A stretch of 7,945 nt of DNA from assembly GCA_902495305.1 (NCBI GenBank), contig CABUWG010000066.1, positions 1-7,945 on the forward strand. Direction: 5' to 3'. The DNA comes from an uncultured Pseudomonadota bacterium. GTDB lineage: Bacteria > Pseudomonadota > Alphaproteobacteria > RF32 > CAG-239. The position numbers and the translations under genes were made by a program. Shown in pieces: positions 5,213-7,945 of this stretch (within the stretch, counting starts at the first letter, position 1; every line of letters begins with the position of its first letter). The notes below the pieces were generated by a model, which made no database searches, was not told the origin of the DNA, and worked only from the letters and a program-made list of their open reading frames with translations.

Positions 5213-5620
5213 ATGGTTATGTATAATCAATTGCCGATTTATCGGGACGCGTATTCGCTTTTGTTGGAAATTTATCAGGCCAGCAGCCGCTTTCCGCGGG
5301 ATTTTAAATATACTTTGGGGCAGGATATGAAGCGTGACAGTCTGGCTTTGTTTCGGGATTTGTACGGCGCAAATGTTTCGGCAGAGAATCGACAGAAGCA
5401 TTTGGACAGTTTTTTGACGGCGTTTGAATTGCTGAAGGTGGAATTGCGGTTGTGTGTGGATTTGAATGTTTTGCCGATAAAAAAGCTGGCGCAACTCAGT
5501 CTGATTATGGACAGTATTGCCAAACAGGCATCCGGTTGGCGTAGAAGCGCCTGCACGGCCGACCTGCACGGCAGGCGGTCGGAAGGCCGACGGCCGTCAG
5601 CTGTCAACGCCGTGCCTTGA
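5213..5620 (+). CDS. avd: Avd-like four-helix-bundle DGR accessory protein
   Basis: This protein resembles the accessory variability determinant (Avd): a small four-helix bundle that oligomerises, binds nucleic acid and the reverse transcriptase, and is needed for mutagenic retrohoming in studied DGRs. The N-terminal block (LPIYRDAYSLLLEIYQ), the central YTLGQDMKRDSLALFRDLYGAN split by a turn, the third helix with LRLCVDLNVL and the closing IAKQASGW (102-109) follow the pattern I know for DGR-linked four-helix proteins, which normally stop soon after the GW. AGGAG (5202-5206) lies 6 nt before the start, and the RT stop is 27 nt upstream. Oddity: from about residue 113 the protein runs into a 23-residue Arg/Ala-rich tail encoded by a GC-rich dispersed repeat (5550 onward), which probably replaced the original stop. 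The fold should survive, since the tail is beyond helix 4. Confidence 0.88.
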   Translation: MVMYNQLPIYRDAYSLLLEIYQASSRFPRDFKYTLGQDMKRDSLALFRDLYGANVSAENRQKHLDSFLTAFELLKVELRLCVDLNVLPIKKLAQLSLIMDSIAKQASGWRRSACTADLHGRRSEGRRPSAVNAVP

Positions 5621-5669
5621 AACCCGCGATGCTATGGCGGGGTTTGTGATAAAGAAAGTGCTTTGAAAG
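5550..5669 (+). repeat. GC-rich dispersed element, copy 1
   Basis: A block much richer in GC than its surroundings starts inside the 3' end of avd and runs past its stop. It shares both ends with copy 2: CCTGCACGGCCGACC (5550-5564 versus 6036-6050) and a closing 37-nt segment beginning GCTATGGCGGG (5631 onward versus 6150 onward) with about 31 matches. The interior differs but is GC-rich in both, with many short inverted repeats such as CCGACC/GGTCGG. No protein is encoded other than the avd tail. It looks like a small non-autonomous repeat. Confidence 0.7.
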
Positions 5670-5670
5670 A

Positions 5671-5702
5671 GAAAGGGAGCTTTATGCTCCCTTTCCTTTC
5701 TT
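5671..5702 (+). terminator. Intrinsic terminator after the RT-avd operon
   Basis: GAAAGGGAGC (5671-5680) pairs perfectly with GCTCCCTTTC (5686-5695) around a TTTAT loop, followed by a pyrimidine-rich, T-containing tract. It would end the TR-RT-avd transcript well before the target gene, implying that the target has its own promoter. Confidence 0.75.
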
Positions 5703-5706
5703 ACTG

Positions 5707-5823
5707 TTGACTTATTTCAAAATCACGAGTAAGATATCAAGTATTAACTTGATTATAATGATAATCTTTATTAACACTTTTTCTCCTTTCGTTAATGCGA
5801 AAGGAGTTGACCTGCTTTTTTTT
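5707..5823 (+). ncRNA. Possible small transcript with terminal hairpin
   Basis: A weak promoter pair, TTGACT (5707-5712) and TAAGAT (5730-5735) with a 17-nt spacer, precedes a perfect 9-bp hairpin (CTCCTTTCG 5783-5791 with CGAAAGGAG 5798-5806). A T8-like run follows after about 9 nt. The gap between stem and T-run makes termination uncertain. This could be a small RNA of about 80 nt or simply a structured AT-rich spacer. Confidence 0.3.
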
Positions 5824-5843
5824 ACTATTATATATCAAGAGTA

Positions 5844-5872
5844 TTGACACTTAGCAAAAAATAAGCTATCCT
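5844..5872 (+). promoter_or_regulatory. Consensus-like sigma-70 promoter of a candidate small RNA
   Basis: A perfect -35 box TTGACA (5844-5849), 17-nt spacer and -10 box TATCCT (5867-5872) predict a start near 5879. No open reading frame of note begins downstream before the terminator at 5921-5951. Confidence 0.65.
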
Positions 5873-5878
5873 TAACTC

Positions 5879-5955
5879 ATTGAAGGGAATTAAGTTAGGT
5901 AACTCCTTTCTTAGTTAAGAAACGTCCAGTGTTGCTGCACCGGACGTTTTTCTTA
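5879..5955 (+). ncRNA. Candidate orphan small RNA (about 75 nt)
   Basis: A promoter with TTGACA-N17-TATCCT lies just upstream, and an intrinsic terminator ends the unit. In the terminator, AACGTCC (5921-5927) pairs with GGACGTT (5942-5948), and an inner GTG/CAC stem is separated by one A-C mismatch; T-rich sequence follows. The body contains AGGGAATTAAGTTAGG and ACTCCTTTC, which can pair internally and resembles an anti-Shine-Dalgarno-type CTCCTTTC motif. I do not recognise the RNA. The position between avd and the DGR target is suggestive, but no function can be assigned. Confidence 0.5.
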
Positions 5956-6035
5956 TATCACACTAATTGAGAATATCAAGACATTTATATATTTGGTAGT
6001 TCAGTAGGGAATCGTAATAAAGAAAGAGCTTTTAA

Positions 6036-6186
6036 CCTGCACGGCCGACCCGTGCGACGGGCGCGCGGCGGGTTGTTAGCAAAGGGCTCCAGAGACCGCG
6101 GCCGAACGTCGGCGGCGGTCGGTTTGTACAATACCCTGAGGGTCGCGTTGCTATGGCGGGATGTGTGACAGAGAGAGTACTTTGAA
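6036..6186 (+). repeat. GC-rich dispersed element, copy 2
   Basis: This second copy has the same opening (CCTGCACGGCCGACC) and closing (GCTATGGCGGG ... TACTTTGAA) segments as copy 1 and a different GC-rich interior. A long minus-strand reading frame across it is a composition artefact. The two copies flank the terminator and small-RNA region, so recombination between them could delete about 480 bp. Confidence 0.65.
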
Positions 6187-6198
6187 GAAAAAAACACT

Positions 6199-6280
6199 GT
6201 CATTCTGAGTGCAACGAAGAATCCAGTTGATTAATAAGGCTAATTTTTTTGACTGGATCCTTCGCTCCGCTCAGGATGAC
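6199..6280. repeat. Hairpin repeat element (29-bp imperfect inverted repeat)
   Basis: Arms 6199-6227 and 6252-6280 are imperfect inverted copies (GTCATTCTGAG ... GAATCCAGT against ACTGGATCC ... CTCAGGATGAC) around an AT-rich 24-nt centre. Similar intergenic hairpins with CATTCTGAG and GAATCC ends are familiar from many bacterial genomes. It is probably a non-autonomous palindromic repeat. Confidence 0.75.
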
Positions 6281-6353
6281 GAAGAAAAGGAGCTCAGGAT
6301 GACGAAGAAAAGGAGCTCAGGATGACGAAGAAAAGGAGCTCAGGATGACGAAA
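6273..6353 (+). repeat. 23-bp tandem repeat next to the hairpin element
   Basis: Three perfect 23-bp units (6273-6295, 6296-6318, 6319-6341), each AGGATGACGAAGAAAAGGAGCTC in sense but best described as starting AGGATGACG and ending GGAGCTC, precede a partial fourth (6342-6353). Degenerate remnants continue to about 6400. The unit's AGGATGAC is the outer end of the hairpin element's right arm, so the array probably grew from that edge by slippage. Confidence 0.9.
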
Positions 6354-6536
6354 TAAAAAAGTTTAAAATGACAAAAAAGAAGCACTGGATGATGAAGAAA
6401 AAATGAAAACTTTATCAGCAAAAATGTGAAAAGTTGCAAGCGAGAAAAATTGCGTGGATAAACCGCATAAAAAAGTTTATAAAGTGTTTAAATGATTTAT
6501 CTTGGCTGGCAGTAGCATTTTTTTGTCGGGGTAATG
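6354..6536 (+). promoter_or_regulatory. AT-rich region upstream of the DGR target gene
   Basis: The promoter of the target gene should lie here, since a terminator closes the RT-avd operon. The only candidate is a TATAAA at 6478-6483 with no good -35. I looked for sigma-28 and sigma-54 flagellar promoter patterns and found no acceptable match. The ribosome site is a modest GGGG at 6528-6531. Confidence 0.3.
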
Positions 6537-7945
6537 ATGGGAAAGATAACTTTAAATTCGTCTATGCGTTGCAACTTGTTGGCGTTAAAACAAACGTCAG
6601 GTCAGATGGACATCGTTCAGAATCGGCTTTCTACCGGATTAGAGGTTAATTCGGCAATTGATAATCCGTCTGCTTATTATACGGCGCAGTCTTTGTCGAA
6701 TCGTGCCGGTGATTTGGAATCTTTGCTGAATTCGATGGGGCAGGCCGTGCAGACGGTTAAAGCTGCTACGGAAGGAATTGAGGCCGCGTCGGCTATGGTA
6801 GAGCAAATGCGTTCGGTAACTGAACAAACCCTGACGGAAGCCGGATATATTCCGCATAAGGTTGAAGTTGAACTCAAGGATAATGTGGAAAGCCTGAAAG
6901 CGCAAGGTTATACGGTTGTGACCTCGCAGACATCGTTTGATGATTTTAAGGCATTGGTTGCGCAAGACAATGCAAAGATTGTTTTGGGTGAAGATATAGA
7001 TTTTAAGGGCAAGACATTTAACATTACCGGCAAGAATGTCACGATCAACGGCGGCGGGCATACGCTGTCGATTAATCAGATTCAAAATAATGACGCTAAC
7101 GGTACAGGTGCGGTTATTGAAAACATCAAATTGCAGGGAACAGATACTGGCAGTACGTGGGGACGGGTTATTCTGAGTTATAAAGACATTACAATCAGGA
7201 ATGTTGAAATCTCGCAGAGCAAAACAGCAACAACCGGCCATTTGAATGCGATAGAGCTGCATGGCGGCGGCAAGGTTGAGAATGTCCGGATAAATGTGAG
7301 CGGACAGACAGACCAGATATGTGGGATTTATGCCTATAACAATACGGAAATCAGCGATGTTTCCATCAATTTGAACGGCAAAGAAGACAGTTTGCTGGTG
7401 GGTGTTTTTTCACATTCTACAAATGGTGCGGTGAATACCAGCAAAGTTTCGGTGAGTAATATTGCGATGACGGCAAGTGGCGGTAAGGCTTATGGCGTGC
7501 TTGGGGAGACCCAAGGGATAGAAACTTCTGCAATCGGCGGTGAGATTGACCGTTCTTCTTCTTTGTTTGATGGTGCGGCCAATACGCAGGCCATTGTGGT
7601 ACAATTAGGCAAAGAGGGATCTGCGGCTTATGCTGCTACGCAGTTCTATCCGCCGGAAGTAACGGCGGGAGATGCGAATTTTGGGCAGGGAACATGGTAT
7701 TTGCCGTCTATAGGTGAGTTAATGGAGATGTACGGCTTTGATTTTGATAAAATGACCTCTATGTGGGATAGTACGACCGGTGCCAATAAGACGAATTTGA
7801 ATGCCATTAACAAAACTCTTACATCCTTAGGTGGTGAAGCAATTGGAAATAAATATTATTGGTCGTCGTCCGAGGATAGTAATGGCACTTCTTGGCTTCT
7901 CCATATGGGCAGCGGTAATCGGCTCAGCAACGGTAAGCACGGCCA
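6537..7945 (+). CDS. DGR target: flagellin-like protein with variable C-terminal DUF1566-type domain (3' end outside window)
   Basis: An uninterrupted frame of 469 codons runs to the window edge. Residues 1 to about 100 match the flagellin N-terminal D0/D1 region: an amphipathic helix with LLALKQTSGQMDIVQNRL, then STGLEVNSAIDNPSAYYTA and a long heptad-like helix (compare RLSTGLRINSAKDDAAG of flagellins). Residues about 140-340 are rich in short strands, Asn and Gly (NITGKNVTINGGGHTL), suggesting a right-handed beta-helix. From 387 (WYLPSIGELMEMYG) to YYWSSSEDSN (440-449) the sequence resembles the DUF1566/Fib_succ_major C-type-lectin-like module. The VR starts in this last part. No Sec signal peptide is visible. 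The start at 6537 has GGGG 5 nt upstream; ATG 6534 is adjacent and equally possible. If the template's stop is shared, the protein ends 31 nt beyond the window, at about 479 residues, without a flagellin C-terminal helix. Confidence 0.87.
   Translation, partial: MGKITLNSSMRCNLLALKQTSGQMDIVQNRLSTGLEVNSAIDNPSAYYTAQSLSNRAGDLESLLNSMGQAVQTVKAATEGIEAASAMVEQMRSVTEQTLTEAGYIPHKVEVELKDNVESLKAQGYTVVTSQTSFDDFKALVAQDNAKIVLGEDIDFKGKTFNITGKNVTINGGGHTLSINQIQNNDANGTGAVIENIKLQGTDTGSTWGRVILSYKDITIRNVEISQSKTATTGHLNAIELHGGGKVENVRINVSGQTDQICGIYAYNNTEISDVSINLNGKEDSLLVGVFSHSTNGAVNTSKVSVSNIAMTASGGKAYGVLGETQGIETSAIGGEIDRSSSLFDGAANTQAIVVQLGKEGSAAYAATQFYPPEVTAGDANFGQGTWYLPSIGELMEMYGFDFDKMTSMWDSTTGANKTNLNAINKTLTSLGGEAIGNKYYWSSSEDSNGTSWLLHMGSGNRLSNGKHG
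7859..7945 (+). repeat. DGR variable repeat (VR), partial
   Basis: This gapless match to TR 3745-3831 has 71 identities in 87 positions, with all differences at template adenines: nine A to G or C/T changes in Asn codons of the first two clusters and the rest in the Asn-rich run. Asn codons in the template became Asp, Gly, Thr, Leu, His and Ser codons here, while W, S, M, G and R codons without variable adenines are unchanged. The VR is in frame at the C-terminus of the flagellin-like target and continues beyond the window. Confidence 0.95.

Noticed and set aside
5985..6203. A minus-strand 72-codon frame over the GC-rich block.
   Set aside because: It follows the GC-rich repeat copy 2, has no family resemblance or ribosome site, and is explained by composition.
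6490..6536. Sigma-54 or sigma-28 flagellar promoter ahead of the flagellin-like target.
   Set aside because: The GG and GC of the best sigma-54-like match are spaced one base too short, and no GCCGATAA-type -10 is present.
6639..7262. A 207-codon minus-strand frame opposite the target gene.
   Set aside because: The plus-strand frame has clear flagellin and DUF1566-like motifs and continuous coding; the opposite frame is a shadow with no recognisable protein.

Overview
The window most likely comes from a low-GC alphaproteobacterium. Three things point there: a circularly permuted two-piece tmRNA gene whose tag reads ANDNFAPVAVAA, an alphaproteobacterial-type SspB, and the short ribbon-helix-helix protein that usually sits beside SspB in that class. 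An uncultured gut or host-associated lineage would fit, but the genus cannot be named from this sequence.

Left part (1-1660, minus strand): a quality-control cluster. ssrA (tmRNA) is read leftward from a strong promoter near 1628-1656. It is followed by sspB, whose family delivers ssrA-tagged proteins to ClpXP, and then by a small ribbon-helix-helix gene 2 nt further on. The intervening segment between the two tmRNA pieces is long and holds three related hairpin-bearing repeat units.

Middle (1757-3451, plus strand): folA (dihydrofolate reductase) and dut (dUTPase) are 3 nt apart and both serve dTMP supply. An unrecognised helical protein follows, and a clear intrinsic terminator closes the block.

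Right part (3452-7945, plus strand): a diversity-generating retroelement (DGR). It has a template repeat (TR, from 3745), a DGR-type reverse transcriptase (3902-5185), an Avd-like four-helix accessory protein (5213-5620), and a target gene beginning near 6537 that runs off the right edge. The last 87 bases of the window are a variable repeat (VR) aligned without gaps to the TR. All 16 differences fall on TR adenines, and none of the 53 non-adenine positions differ. The target starts with a flagellin-type N-terminal helical domain, continues with a region resembling a beta-helix, and ends in a DUF1566-like module containing the VR. The prediction is an adenine-mutagenised, flagellin-related surface or filament protein, possibly exported by the flagellar secretion apparatus.

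The 0.9 kb between avd and the target holds no protein gene I can support. It holds a terminator, one or two candidate small RNA units, two copies of a GC-rich dispersed element (the first supplies the C-terminal tail of Avd), a hairpin repeat and a 23-bp tandem repeat.
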